Shown here: one piece after another, positions 53,492-62,156 of the stretch
Layout: the number at the start of each line of letters is the position of its first letter
Position numbering within the stretch: position 1 is the stretch's first letter
From: Rhizobium sp. 16-449-1b
GTDB lineage: Bacteria > Pseudomonadota > Alphaproteobacteria > Rhizobiales > Rhizobiaceae
Reading direction: 5' to 3'
Assembly: GCF_017741935.1 (NCBI RefSeq)
Contig: NZ_JAGHMH010000021.1
Location: forward strand, 124,001 to 188,000
Length of the DNA stretch: 64,000 bases
Notes under the pieces: model-generated
Databases searched by the model: none
Seen by the model: only the letters and a program-made list of their open reading frames with translations
What the model was told of the DNA's origin: nothing
Made by a program: the position numbers and the translations under genes

Positions 53492-54199
53492 ATGTACAAG
53501 ACAGTGCGAAGCGCGGCCGAAGCGGTCGACGGGATTGGCGATGGAGCGGTCGTGATGATCGGCGGCTTCGGCGGCTCCGGCGCCCCGATCGAACTGATCC
53601 ACGCCCTGATCGACAAGGGGCCAAGGAACCTGACCGTTATCAACAACAATGCCGGCAACGGACGGATTGGCATCGCGGCGATGATCGATGCGGGCATGGT
53701 CCGCAAGATGATCTGCTCCTTCCCCCGCTCTTCCGATCCCCGAGCGTTTACGGACAGATATCTCGCCGGCGAGATCGAGCTTGAGCTCGTCCCGCAGGGG
53801 ACACTTGCCGAGCGGATCCGCGCCGGCGGCGCCGGCATCCCAGCTTTCTACACGCCGACAGGCTACGGAACCGAACTTGCACAAGGCAAGGTCATCGCCG
53901 AGTTCGACGGTCGGCCCTATGTGCAGGAGCGCTGGCTGAAGGCCGATTTCGCGATCGTCAAGGCGCATGTCGGCGACACCCACGGCAACCTCACCTATCG
54001 CAAGGCCGGCCGCAACTTCAATCCCCTGATGTGCATGGCGGCAGAGCAGACGATCGTCCAGGTTTCGAACCTCGTGCCCCCCGGCGGCATCGACCCCGAG
54101 CACGTCGTGACACCCGGCATTTTCGTCGATCGCGTCGTCGAGATTACCAATCCCAAACAGGAAGAAGAGCTGATCCGCGAGGGAGCGACACACCCATGA
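53492..54199 (+). CDS. pcaI: 3-oxoadipate CoA-transferase subunit A
   Basis: 235 residues from ATG 53492 (ATGGAGGATCA upstream). CoA-transferase I alpha motif VVMIGGFGGSGAPIELIHAL, NNNAGNGRIGIAAMIDAG. Transfers CoA from succinyl-CoA to beta-ketoadipate with PcaJ. Overlaps pcaJ by 4 bp. Confidence 0.95.
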   Translation: MYKTVRSAAEAVDGIGDGAVVMIGGFGGSGAPIELIHALIDKGPRNLTVINNNAGNGRIGIAAMIDAGMVRKMICSFPRSSDPRAFTDRYLAGEIELELVPQGTLAERIRAGGAGIPAFYTPTGYGTELAQGKVIAEFDGRPYVQERWLKADFAIVKAHVGDTHGNLTYRKAGRNFNPLMCMAAEQTIVQVSNLVPPGGIDPEHVVTPGIFVDRVVEITNPKQEEELIREGATHP

Positions 54200-54888
54200 G
54201 CAACGACAACAAGCTCTCGAACGCGCAGATCGCCTGGCGTGCCGCGCAGGACATCGCCGACGGCGCCTATGTCAATCTCGGCATCGGCTTTCCCGAGATG
54301 GTGGCGCGCTATCAGCCGCCCGGCAGACAGGCGATCTTTCATACGGAGAACGGCGTCCTCGACTTCGGCGAGGCGCCGCCGGCGGGCGAAGAAGACTGGG
54401 ACCTGATCAACGCCGGCAAGCGCGCCGTGACCCTGAAGCCGGGCGCCGCCTTCTTTCACCACGCCGACAGTTTTGCCATGGTGCGCGGCGGCCACCTCGA
54501 TGTCGCGATCCTTGGCGCTTATCAGGTTGCCGAGAACGGAGACCTCGCCAATTGGCGGGTGGGCTCCAAGGGCGTGCCCGCCGTGGGCGGCGCGATGGAC
54601 CTCGTGCATGGCGCCCGACAGGTCTTCGTTATCACCGAACACGTGACCAAGAATGGCGAGCCGAAGCTTGTCGAGAAGTGCACCTTCCCGCTGACCGGCG
54701 TCGGCTGCATCACCCGCGCCTACACCAGCCACGCGGTGATCGATATCGCCAACGGGCGTTTCGTGCTCCGGGAAAAGTTGCCGGGCCTAGCTATCGAGGA
54801 TCTGCAGGCCATGACCGGCGCAAAGCTGCATATGGATGGGCCGGTCCTTGATCTGATCGTGCCGACGCTTTCGGGAGATGAAGCATGA
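54196..54888 (+). CDS. pcaJ: 3-oxoadipate CoA-transferase subunit B
   Basis: 230 residues. Catalytic Glu in IFHTENGVLDFG (the ENG motif), VNLGIGFPEMVARY, and GAYQVAENGDLANW. ATG overlaps the pcaI stop (ATGA); the next gene overlaps its stop the same way, so pcaIJF are translated in series. Confidence 0.95.
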   Translation: MSNDNKLSNAQIAWRAAQDIADGAYVNLGIGFPEMVARYQPPGRQAIFHTENGVLDFGEAPPAGEEDWDLINAGKRAVTLKPGAAFFHHADSFAMVRGGHLDVAILGAYQVAENGDLANWRVGSKGVPAVGGAMDLVHGARQVFVITEHVTKNGEPKLVEKCTFPLTGVGCITRAYTSHAVIDIANGRFVLREKLPGLAIEDLQAMTGAKLHMDGPVLDLIVPTLSGDEA

Positions 54889-56090
54889 CCGAAGCCTATA
54901 TCTGCGACTACATCCGCACGCCGATCGGCCGCTTTGGCGGTTCACTCGCCTCCGTTCGCGCCGACGATCTCGGTGCAGTCCCTCTGCGCGAGCTGATTGC
55001 GCGCAACGTCTCTGTGGATTGGGAAGCGGTGGACGATATCATCTTCGGCTGCGCCAACCAGGCCGGCGAAGACAATCGCAACGTTGCCCGCATGTCGCTG
55101 CTCCTTGCCGGTCTGCCGGCAAGCGTGCCGGGCACGACGATCAACCGGCTGTGCGGCTCGGGGATGGACGCAATCATTGCGGCTGCGCGGGCGGTAAAGG
55201 CTGGCGAGGCCGAACTGATGATCGCCGGCGGCGTCGAAAGCATGTCGCGCGCGCCCTTCGTCATGCCCAAGGCGGATACGGCCTTTTCGCGCCACGCCGA
55301 AATCCACGACACGACCATCGGCTGGCGCTTCGTCAACCCTCTCATGAAAGAGCTCTACGGCGTCGATTCCATGCCCGAAACCGGCGAGAACGTCGCCGAA
55401 GACTATAAGGTTAGCCGGCAGGATCAGGACGCCTTCGCGCTAAGGTCCCAGGAGAAAGCGGCGGCGGCGCAGCAGAACGGCAGACTTGCCAGGGAAATCG
55501 TCGCGGTTTCGATCCCTCAGCGCAAGGGTGACCCCGTTGTCGTCGATCGGGACGAACATCCTCGCGCCACCACGATCGAAGCGCTAGCCAAGCTCGGGAC
55601 GCCATTCAAGCGCGAGGGCGGCACGGTCACCGCGGGCAATGCATCGGGCGTCAACGACGGCGCTGCAGCGCTGATCATCGCTTCGGAAACAGCCATCAAG
55701 AAATATGGCCTCACGCCGATCGCCCGCATTCTGGGCGGGGCTTCCGCCGGCGTACCGCCTCGCGTGATGGGCATCGGCCCGGTGCCCGCTTCGCAAAAGC
55801 TGATGGCCAGGTTGTCGATAACCCAGCAGCAATTCGATGTAATCGAACTCAACGAAGCCTTCGCCAGCCAGGGTCTTGCGGTGCTACGCCAACTCGGCAT
55901 CGCCGACGACGACCCGCGCGTCAACCGCAACGGCGGCGCGATCGCGCTCGGGCATCCGCTCGGCATGTCTGGCGCGCGCATCACCGGCACGGCCGCGCTG
56001 GAGATGGCCGCCAGCGGCGGACGCTTCGGCCTTGCGACCATGTGCGTCGGCGTCGGCCAGGGGATTGCCATCGCGCTGGAGCGCGCGTGA
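54885..56090 (+). CDS. pcaF: Beta-ketoadipyl-CoA thiolase
   Basis: 401 residues. Acyl-enzyme Cys90 (NRLCGSGMDA), His in NEAFASQGLAV region and GGAIALGHPLGMSG, and second Cys in MCVGVGQG. Cleaves beta-ketoadipyl-CoA to succinyl-CoA and acetyl-CoA, the last step of the pathway. Coupled to pcaJ by ATGA; pobA follows 41 bp later. Confidence 0.95.
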   Translation: MTEAYICDYIRTPIGRFGGSLASVRADDLGAVPLRELIARNVSVDWEAVDDIIFGCANQAGEDNRNVARMSLLLAGLPASVPGTTINRLCGSGMDAIIAAARAVKAGEAELMIAGGVESMSRAPFVMPKADTAFSRHAEIHDTTIGWRFVNPLMKELYGVDSMPETGENVAEDYKVSRQDQDAFALRSQEKAAAAQQNGRLAREIVAVSIPQRKGDPVVVDRDEHPRATTIEALAKLGTPFKREGGTVTAGNASGVNDGAAALIIASETAIKKYGLTPIARILGGASAGVPPRVMGIGPVPASQKLMARLSITQQQFDVIELNEAFASQGLAVLRQLGIADDDPRVNRNGGAIALGHPLGMSGARITGTAALEMAASGGRFGLATMCVGVGQGIAIALERA

Positions 56091-56131
56091 CGCGCCGTTA
56101 AGCTTCGCGGGAGAGGAAGCTGGGAGGAAAC

Positions 56132-57304
56132 ATGCGCACCAAAGTCGCCATCATCGGCTCGGGGCCGGCAGGGATGTTGCTCGGCCAAATGCTGACCGAG
56201 GCCGGCATCGACAACATCATACTCGACCGTGTCTCCAAGGATTACATTCTCGGCCGCGTGCGGGCGGGCGTACTGGAGGAGGGCACGGTCGGCCTGATGG
56301 ACAAGGCGAAATCCGGCGCCCGGATGCATGCCGAAGGGTTGCTGCATGACGGCTTCTCGCTTGCCTTCGATGGCCGCGACCATCGCATCGATCTCGTTGG
56401 CTTGAGCGGCGGAAAGTGCGTCATGGTCTACGGGCAGACGGAGCTGACCCGCGACCTGATGGAACACCGCGAAGCAAGCGGCGCGACGTCCATCTACGAG
56501 GCGGCCAACGTCACGCCGCACGATTTCGATGGCGATACCCCGTTTGTTACCTATGAGAAGGATGGCGTGACCCATCGCATCGACTGCGATTTCATTGCCG
56601 GATGCGACGGTTTCCACGGTGTAAGCCGCAAGGCGGTGCCGGAGCGGTCGATCCGGACCTTCGAAAGGGTCTACCCTTTCGGCTGGCTCGGCATTCTGGC
56701 CGATGTCGCGCCTGTCAGTCACGAACTTGTCTACGCCAACCATCCGCGTGGCTTTGCGCTCTGTTCGATGCGTTCGCAGACCCGCAGCCGCTATTACATC
56801 CAGGCTCCGCTCGATGAAAAAATCGAGGACTGGAGCGACGACCGCTTCTGGGACGAGCTGCGCCGCCGCCTGCCCTCACATCATGCCGAAGCGCTGCGGA
56901 CCGCGCCGTCCTTCGAGAAATCGATTGCCCCGCTTCGCTCCTTCGTTGCCGAGCCCATGCGCTTTGGCAGGCTGTTTCTCGCTGGCGACGCCGCACATAT
57001 CGTCCCGCCGACAGGCGCCAAGGGCCTGAACCTTGCGGCCAGTGATGTCCACTACCTGTTCTCGGGCCTTTCGGAATATTACGCGGAGCATTCGCGCGCC
57101 GGCATAGACGCCTATTCGCAACGGGCGCTGTCGCGGGTCTGGAAGGCGGTACGTTTCTCTTGGTGGATGACGACCATGTTGCATCGCTTTCCCGACACCG
57201 ACGACTTCGGCCAGAAGATCCAGGAGGCGGAGCTCGACTATCTCACGCATTCGCGAGCTGCGGCGACGGTGCTGGCCGAAAACTACGTCGGATTGCCCTT
57301 CTAA
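56132..57304 (+). CDS. pobA: 4-hydroxybenzoate 3-monooxygenase
   Basis: 390 residues, usual for PobA. FAD motif GSGPAGMLLGQML (~9-21), DG motif GCDGFHGVSRKAVPE, and GDAAHIVPPTGAKGLNLAAS. Hydroxylates 4-hydroxybenzoate to protocatechuate with NAD(P)H and O2. It closes the pcaIJF operon, and its stop overlaps the stop of convergent pcaQ by 4 bp, so the two transcripts must overlap. Confidence 0.96.
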   Translation: MRTKVAIIGSGPAGMLLGQMLTEAGIDNIILDRVSKDYILGRVRAGVLEEGTVGLMDKAKSGARMHAEGLLHDGFSLAFDGRDHRIDLVGLSGGKCVMVYGQTELTRDLMEHREASGATSIYEAANVTPHDFDGDTPFVTYEKDGVTHRIDCDFIAGCDGFHGVSRKAVPERSIRTFERVYPFGWLGILADVAPVSHELVYANHPRGFALCSMRSQTRSRYYIQAPLDEKIEDWSDDRFWDELRRRLPSHHAEALRTAPSFEKSIAPLRSFVAEPMRFGRLFLAGDAAHIVPPTGAKGLNLAASDVHYLFSGLSEYYAEHSRAGIDAYSQRALSRVWKAVRFSWWMTTMLHRFPDTDDFGQKIQEAELDYLTHSRAAATVLAENYVGLPF

Positions 57305-58257
57305 GCGTACGGCTTTGAGCTGGGTACGCCGGAAGCCACCTCCATGGCCGCCTCGCGGATGGTCTGCATAAGGATCGACAGCGGCAGTGACGGAATGGCG
57401 TCGTTGCGCATGGTCAGGCCCACGGGGCCCTTGGTCTCGCTCGTATCAATTGGGAGCACCGCCAGCGCGCCATCCTCGATGTCGTTGGCGACGACGCCGG
57501 CGGAGATGATCCAGATGGCATCGCTTGCGCGCACGAAGGCGCGGCCAAAGCTGTCAGAAACCGTCTCGATCTGGTTCGGAAGGCTAGGTACACCGTTGGC
57601 GATCAGGAGCCCCTCGACGAATGGGCGGATGATCGAGGCACGGGTCGGCATCAGGATCGTGTAGTCACCGAGCGCATTGAAGTGCGACTGCCTTGCCTTG
57701 AGCAGCGGATGGCCGGCGCGCACCGCGAAGACCACCTGCTCCGAGTAAAGATGCTCGAAGGAAAATCCTGTCATCTTTTCCGGCCCTGCAAGCCGCCCCA
57801 CCACAAGGTCGAGATCGCCGACGCGAAGCTGCTCGAGCAGCACGGCATTCTCGCCGGTCACGATCTTCAGCCGACTCCAGGTGTTCTCCTTCAGGAAGAG
57901 CTGCATCGCCCGAGGCATGATCCTCGTCGATACCGTCGGCAAGGCGCCGATACGGATCGGCGGCGCATCACCTATCCGCTCCTGCGTGACCGAATCAAGT
58001 CCCTGCCGCAGCGCCGTCAGCGCCGCGCCGGCGTGTTTCAGGAAGACCTCGCCGTAGCGGGTGATCTTGATGCCGCGTCCGTCGCGTTCGAAGACTTCAA
58101 CGCCCAGAACGCCTTCGAGCTCTCGGATCGTCTTGGTCACCGCGGGCTGGCTGACATGCAGCAGCTCTGCCGCCTTCATCACGCTTTTCTGGCGCGCGAC
58201 CTCGACAAAGGTTTGCAGATGGCGGAACTTTATGCGGCTGTCGATCATCTCTTGCAT
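57301..58257 (-). CDS. pcaQ: LysR-family activator PcaQ
   Basis: 318 residues. HTH SVMKAAELLHVSQPAVTKTIREL; effector core PPIRIGALPTVSTRIMPRAM. Divergent from pcaDCHGB, the standard PcaQ arrangement, where beta-carboxy-cis,cis-muconate is the coinducer. The start is ATG 58257 or ATG 58248 (MIDSRIKFRHLQTF). The first is overlapped by the PcaQ-box candidate, implying tight autocontrol. Confidence 0.92.
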   Translation of the reverse strand: MQEMIDSRIKFRHLQTFVEVARQKSVMKAAELLHVSQPAVTKTIRELEGVLGVEVFERDGRGIKITRYGEVFLKHAGAALTALRQGLDSVTQERIGDAPPIRIGALPTVSTRIMPRAMQLFLKENTWSRLKIVTGENAVLLEQLRVGDLDLVVGRLAGPEKMTGFSFEHLYSEQVVFAVRAGHPLLKARQSHFNALGDYTILMPTRASIIRPFVEGLLIANGVPSLPNQIETVSDSFGRAFVRASDAIWIISAGVVANDIEDGALAVLPIDTSETKGPVGLTMRNDAIPSLPLSILMQTIREAAMEVASGVPSSKPYA

Positions 58258-58271
58258 AACCCTGAAGTTAT
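58256..58271. promoter_or_regulatory. PcaQ-box candidate between pcaQ and pcaD
   Basis: ATAACCCTGAAGTTAT is a perfect ATAAC-N6-GTTAT palindrome, close to the ATAACC-N4-GGTTAA PcaQ motif reported for Sinorhizobium (recalled). A second weaker TAACCAGATTAA occurs about 30 bp on, toward pcaD. The site is ~70 bp before the pcaD start, a normal LysR activation position. Confidence 0.6.
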
Positions 58272-58341
58272 AGGATCGCCACGAAATATCATTTTACCTA
58301 ACCAGATTAAACATTCAATTTCCTGTCAGGAGGAGTTTCCA

Positions 58342-59148
58342 GTGCAGTTTGCCCGCGTCAACGACATCGCGATCCACTACCAGGTTATCGGCGGACCGGC
58401 CGACAAGCCGGTTCTTGTCTTTGCGAATTCGCTTGGCACCGATTTCCGCATCTGGCGCGACGTGATCGTCCGGCTGGCGGGCGATTTCGCCATACTGCTC
58501 TACGACAAGCGCGGACACGGCCTGTCCGATGTCGGCCAGACGCCCTACACGATCGAGGACCACGCATCGGACCTGATCGGCCTCATGGAAACGCTTGAGA
58601 TCAAGAAGGCCATCATCTGCGGCCTTTCGGTCGGCGGGTTGATTGCCCAGTCGCTTTACCGGCAGCGGCCGGATCTCGTCAGCGCTCTCATCCTCTGCGA
58701 CACCGCCCACAAAATCGGCACCGCCGACAGCTGGAACACGCGTATGTCGGCGATTGAAGAAAACGGCATCGACAGCATGTGCGATGCCATCATGGAGCGC
58801 TGGTTCACACCGGCTTTCCGCCGCCCCGAAAACACTGCCTATAACGGCTATTGCAACATGCTCGTCCGACAGCCAGTGGCCGGTTATGTCGCCACCTGCG
58901 CGGCCGTGCGCGATGCCGATTTTACTGAAGCGGCGAAGGCGATCGCCGTTCCGACGATCTGCATCGTTGGCGATCAGGACGGCTCGACGCCGCCCGACCT
59001 TGTCAAATCGCTGGCACAGCTGATCCCCAATGCCCGCTACGAAATCATCCGCGATGCCGGCCACATTCCCTGCGTCGAGCAGCCCGAGGCGCTGACGGCG
59101 GTGATCCGCGCATTCATCGACTTCGCATTAGATGGAAAAGGCTCATGA
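58342..59148 (+). CDS. pcaD: 3-oxoadipate enol-lactonase
   Basis: 268 residues from GTG 58342 with CAGGAGGAG 6 bp upstream; any longer frame is antisense to pcaQ. Alpha/beta hydrolase: FANSLGTDFRIWRDV, nucleophile Ser in GLSVGG, Asp in VGDQDGSTP, His in DAGHIPCVEQP. Hydrolyses enol-lactone to beta-ketoadipate. Heads pcaDCHGB; overlaps pcaC by 4 bp. Confidence 0.95.
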   Translation: MQFARVNDIAIHYQVIGGPADKPVLVFANSLGTDFRIWRDVIVRLAGDFAILLYDKRGHGLSDVGQTPYTIEDHASDLIGLMETLEIKKAIICGLSVGGLIAQSLYRQRPDLVSALILCDTAHKIGTADSWNTRMSAIEENGIDSMCDAIMERWFTPAFRRPENTAYNGYCNMLVRQPVAGYVATCAAVRDADFTEAAKAIAVPTICIVGDQDGSTPPDLVKSLAQLIPNARYEIIRDAGHIPCVEQPEALTAVIRAFIDFALDGKGS

Positions 59149-59549
59149 GTGACACTCCGCTTGCCTCCGAGCGCTACAGACAAGGCATGGCGACCCGCCG
59201 CGCCGTTCTGGGCGACAGCCATGTCGATCGTGCGGAAGCCATCTCGACGGCATTCGACAAGCCTTTTCAGGATTTGATCACCGAAGCCGCCTGGGGTCAC
59301 GTCTGGTCGCGCCCGGGGTTGACCAAGCGCGAGCGCTCGATCGTCACGATCGCGCTTCTGGCCGCACTCGGACAGGACGACGAGGTGGCCATGCACGTGC
59401 GCGCCACCGCCAATACGGGGGCCAGCCGAGACGACATCTGCGAAGCGCTGCTGCATGTGGCGATCTACGCCGGCGTCCCAGCCGCCAATCACGCGATCAA
59501 GATCGCCAAGCAGGTCTTCGAACAGATGGACGCCGAAAAGGCGGCTTGA
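59145..59549 (+). CDS. pcaC: 4-carboxymuconolactone decarboxylase
   Basis: 134 residues, the AhpD-like CMD fold (AWGHVWSRPGLTKRERSIV, HVRATANTGASRDDICEALLHVAIYAGVPAAN). Decarboxylates gamma-carboxymuconolactone to the enol-lactone used by PcaD. Coupled to pcaD by ATGA and precedes pcaH by 9 bp. Confidence 0.95.
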   Translation: MSDTPLASERYRQGMATRRAVLGDSHVDRAEAISTAFDKPFQDLITEAAWGHVWSRPGLTKRERSIVTIALLAALGQDDEVAMHVRATANTGASRDDICEALLHVAIYAGVPAANHAIKIAKQVFEQMDAEKAA

Positions 59550-59558
59550 GAGGAAGTC

Positions 59559-60308
59559 ATGTCCGAAATACCGAACCGCAAGCCCGAGACGGGCGCCTTC
59601 TTCGCCCGCGACCTCAGCTGGCATCCGCCGGCCTATGCGCCCGGCTACAAGACCTCGGTCCTGCGCTCGCCGAAGCGCGCGCTTCTTTCGCTCGACGGCA
59701 CGATCTCGGAGATCACGGGCCCGGTCTTCGGCCACGCGATGATCGGCGAACTCGACAACGATCTCCTTCACAACTTCGCCAAGCCGGGCGAAAGCGCCAT
59801 CGGCGAACGCATCATCGTCCATGGTCAGGTGCTCGATGAACGCGGTCGGCCGCAGGCCGGCGTTCTGGTCGAGTTCTGGCAGGCCAATGCCGGCGGGCGC
59901 TACCGCCACAAGAAGGAAAGCTACCTTGCGGCGATCGATCCGAATTTCGGCGGCTGCGGGCGCGCGATTACCGATGAGGACGGCCGCTATTTCTTCCGCA
60001 CGGTGAGGCCCGGCGCCTATCCATGGCCGAACGGCGTCAACGACTGGCGCCCGGCGCACATCCACTTTTCGATCTTCGGCCACGGTTTCTCGCAGCGCCT
60101 GATCACCCAGATGTATTTCGAAGGCGACCCTATGATCTGGAAGTGTCCGATCGTCGGCACCATCCCCGACAAGGCCGCCATCGAACAGCTGATCGCGCCG
60201 ATGGATTGGGGCAATACGATTCCCATGGACAGCCGTGCCTACAGGTTCGATATCGTGCTGCGCGGCCGCCGCTCGACGATGTTCGAAAACAAGCTGGAGG
60301 GCAACTGA
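59559..60308 (+). CDS. pcaH: Protocatechuate 3,4-dioxygenase, beta subunit
   Basis: 249 residues. Fe(III) ligands expected: Tyr in GGRYRHKKESYLAAID, Tyr in PGAYPWPNGVNDW, and the two His of RPAHIHFSIFGHGF (~167/169). Opens the ring of protocatechuate between the hydroxyls (intradiol). The stop overlaps pcaG by one base (TGATG). Confidence 0.95.
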   Translation: MSEIPNRKPETGAFFARDLSWHPPAYAPGYKTSVLRSPKRALLSLDGTISEITGPVFGHAMIGELDNDLLHNFAKPGESAIGERIIVHGQVLDERGRPQAGVLVEFWQANAGGRYRHKKESYLAAIDPNFGGCGRAITDEDGRYFFRTVRPGAYPWPNGVNDWRPAHIHFSIFGHGFSQRLITQMYFEGDPMIWKCPIVGTIPDKAAIEQLIAPMDWGNTIPMDSRAYRFDIVLRGRRSTMFENKLEGN

Positions 60309-60922
60309 TGGCTCAGGAATTACGCTATCTCAAGGAAACCCCTTCGCAGACGGCCGGCCCTTACGTCCATATCGGCCTGACCCCGAATTTCTGCGATATC
60401 GGCGGCGTTTACGAGCGCGATCTCGGCGTCGCGATGGTCAACGACAAGACAACAGGTGAGCGCATTACCGTCGCCGGCCGCATCTTCGACGGAGCCGGCG
60501 CGCTGGTGCGCGATGCCGTCATCGAGATCTGGCAGGCCGACAGCGCCGGTCTCTATAACAGCCCGTCGGAAATGCGCGGCGCCGCCGATCCAAATTTCAC
60601 CGGCTGGGGCCGCTGCCCGACCCGCGCCGAGGATGGCGTCTACAGCTTCAATACCGTCAAGCCGGGCAAGGTGCCCTTCAAGGACGGGCGCAGACAGGCG
60701 CCGCATATCAGCTTTTGGATCGTCGCGCGCGGCATCAATGTCGGCCTGCAGACACGCATGTATTTTCCGGAAGAAACAGAAGCGAACGGCGCGGACCCGC
60801 TGCTTCAGCGCATCGAACACCGGGATCGCGTCGCAACGCTTATTGCCGCACGCGATGGTTCTACCTATACGTTCGACATCCGGCTGCAGGGCGAAAACGA
60901 GACCGTGTTTCTCGACATCTGA
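60308..60922 (+). CDS. pcaG: Protocatechuate 3,4-dioxygenase, alpha subunit
   Basis: 204 residues from ATG 60308. KETPSQTAGPYVHIGLTPNF, IEIWQADSAGLYN, RQAPHISFWIVARGINVGLQTRMYF. Pairs with PcaH; the alpha chain does not hold the iron. A longer frame within pcaH is rejected. Followed by a 59-bp gap before pcaB. Confidence 0.95.
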   Translation: MAQELRYLKETPSQTAGPYVHIGLTPNFCDIGGVYERDLGVAMVNDKTTGERITVAGRIFDGAGALVRDAVIEIWQADSAGLYNSPSEMRGAADPNFTGWGRCPTRAEDGVYSFNTVKPGKVPFKDGRRQAPHISFWIVARGINVGLQTRMYFPEETEANGADPLLQRIEHRDRVATLIAARDGSTYTFDIRLQGENETVFLDI

Positions 60923-60981
60923 CGACGGAGCGGAACCGTTCATTCCACATCCGCCGAAGACCATGAACGACGGGACAACAC

Positions 60982-62031
60982 ATGGGCGCGACTGCCTTCG
61001 ACCACCCCTTTCTCTCCGGCCTTGTTGGCGACGAGGAGACGTCGGCCTGGTTCACGGCCGAGGCCGATATCCGCGCCATGCTGCAATTCGAGGGGGCACT
61101 TGCACGCGCCGAGGCCGCCCATGGCGTCATCCCTGAGCCAGCGGCGCAGACGATTTCCGCCGCCTGCGCCTCTTTCAACGCCGACATCCCCGCTCTTCGC
61201 GCCGCCACGGCCCGCGACGGCGTCGTCGTTCCCGAGCTCGTTCGCCAGCTGCGCGCGGCCGTCGGCGACGTGTCCCCTCATGTCCATCTCGGCGCCACAA
61301 GCCAAGACGTTATCGATACCAGCCTGATGCTGAGGTTGAAGCCCGTCGCCGTTGTTTTCGCGGCGCGTCTGGCGGCACTCGAGCTGCGCTTTGCGGAGCT
61401 ACAGCAGGCATTCGGTGACAAGCCGCTGATGGGCCGGACCCGAATGCAGGCTGCAATTCCGATCACCGTTGCCGACCGGCTGCGCGCTTGGTCAGCTCCG
61501 TTCGCCAGCTACAGCGGGACATTGACCGCGCTGCGCTTTCCCCTACAGTTCGGAGGGGCGGCCGGCACACTCGATAAGCTTGGCGACAAGGCGGCAGCGG
61601 TTCGGAGCTCGCTGGCGCAGGAACTTGATCTCCTCGATATCCAGCAATGGCAGAGCCAACGGGCCGTCATCGCGGAATTTGCCGGGCTTCTCGCTCAGAT
61701 TTCAGGCAGCCTCGGCAAGTTCGGCCAGGACGTCGCGCTGATGGCGCAAGCCGGAGATGAGATCGGACTGACGGGTGGCGGTGGGTCATCGGCCATGGCG
61801 CACAAGCAGAACCCGGTCGCGGCCGAGACACTGGTGGCACTGGCCCGCTTCAACGCGACGCAAATCTCCGCGATCCACCATTCGATGGTGCACGAACAGG
61901 AGCGCTCCGGCGCGGCCTGGACGCTTGAGTGGCTGGTGCTGCCGCAGATGGCGATCGCCACCGGCGCGGCACTGCGCCTGGCGCAAGAACTGGCGAGTAA
62001 CATAAGCCGCCTCGGCACCGCCGATGCATAA
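60982..62031 (+). CDS. pcaB: 3-carboxy-cis,cis-muconate cycloisomerase
   Basis: 349 residues, fumarase/aspartase superfamily. Signature GGSSAMAHKQNPVAAET (~266-282), HLGATSQDVIDT and GRTRMQAAIPITV. Forms gamma-carboxymuconolactone, the PcaC substrate. Slightly shorter than some homologues (~450), as in rhizobia where the C-terminal extension is absent. Last gene of the pcaDCHGB operon. Confidence 0.94.
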   Translation: MGATAFDHPFLSGLVGDEETSAWFTAEADIRAMLQFEGALARAEAAHGVIPEPAAQTISAACASFNADIPALRAATARDGVVVPELVRQLRAAVGDVSPHVHLGATSQDVIDTSLMLRLKPVAVVFAARLAALELRFAELQQAFGDKPLMGRTRMQAAIPITVADRLRAWSAPFASYSGTLTALRFPLQFGGAAGTLDKLGDKAAAVRSSLAQELDLLDIQQWQSQRAVIAEFAGLLAQISGSLGKFGQDVALMAQAGDEIGLTGGGGSSAMAHKQNPVAAETLVALARFNATQISAIHHSMVHEQERSGAAWTLEWLVLPQMAIATGAALRLAQELASNISRLGTADA

Positions 62032-62156
62032 CTTGTAGAGCATGAATTATGGCATTTATTTCATTTTACATCACCGTTTCGCATGACAAACTGGCCTGAA
62101 AACTTTAGCCGCGCGCTAATAAGGCGTTGGAGTCGCCTAAAAGGGAGAGAGAAAGA

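Noticed and set aside
62032..62064. Possible PcaQ box before pcaM (CATAAC near 62027 and TTATG near 62047)
   Set aside because: Spacing and inner bases do not fit ATAACC-N4-GGTTAA; better treated as absent until tested.
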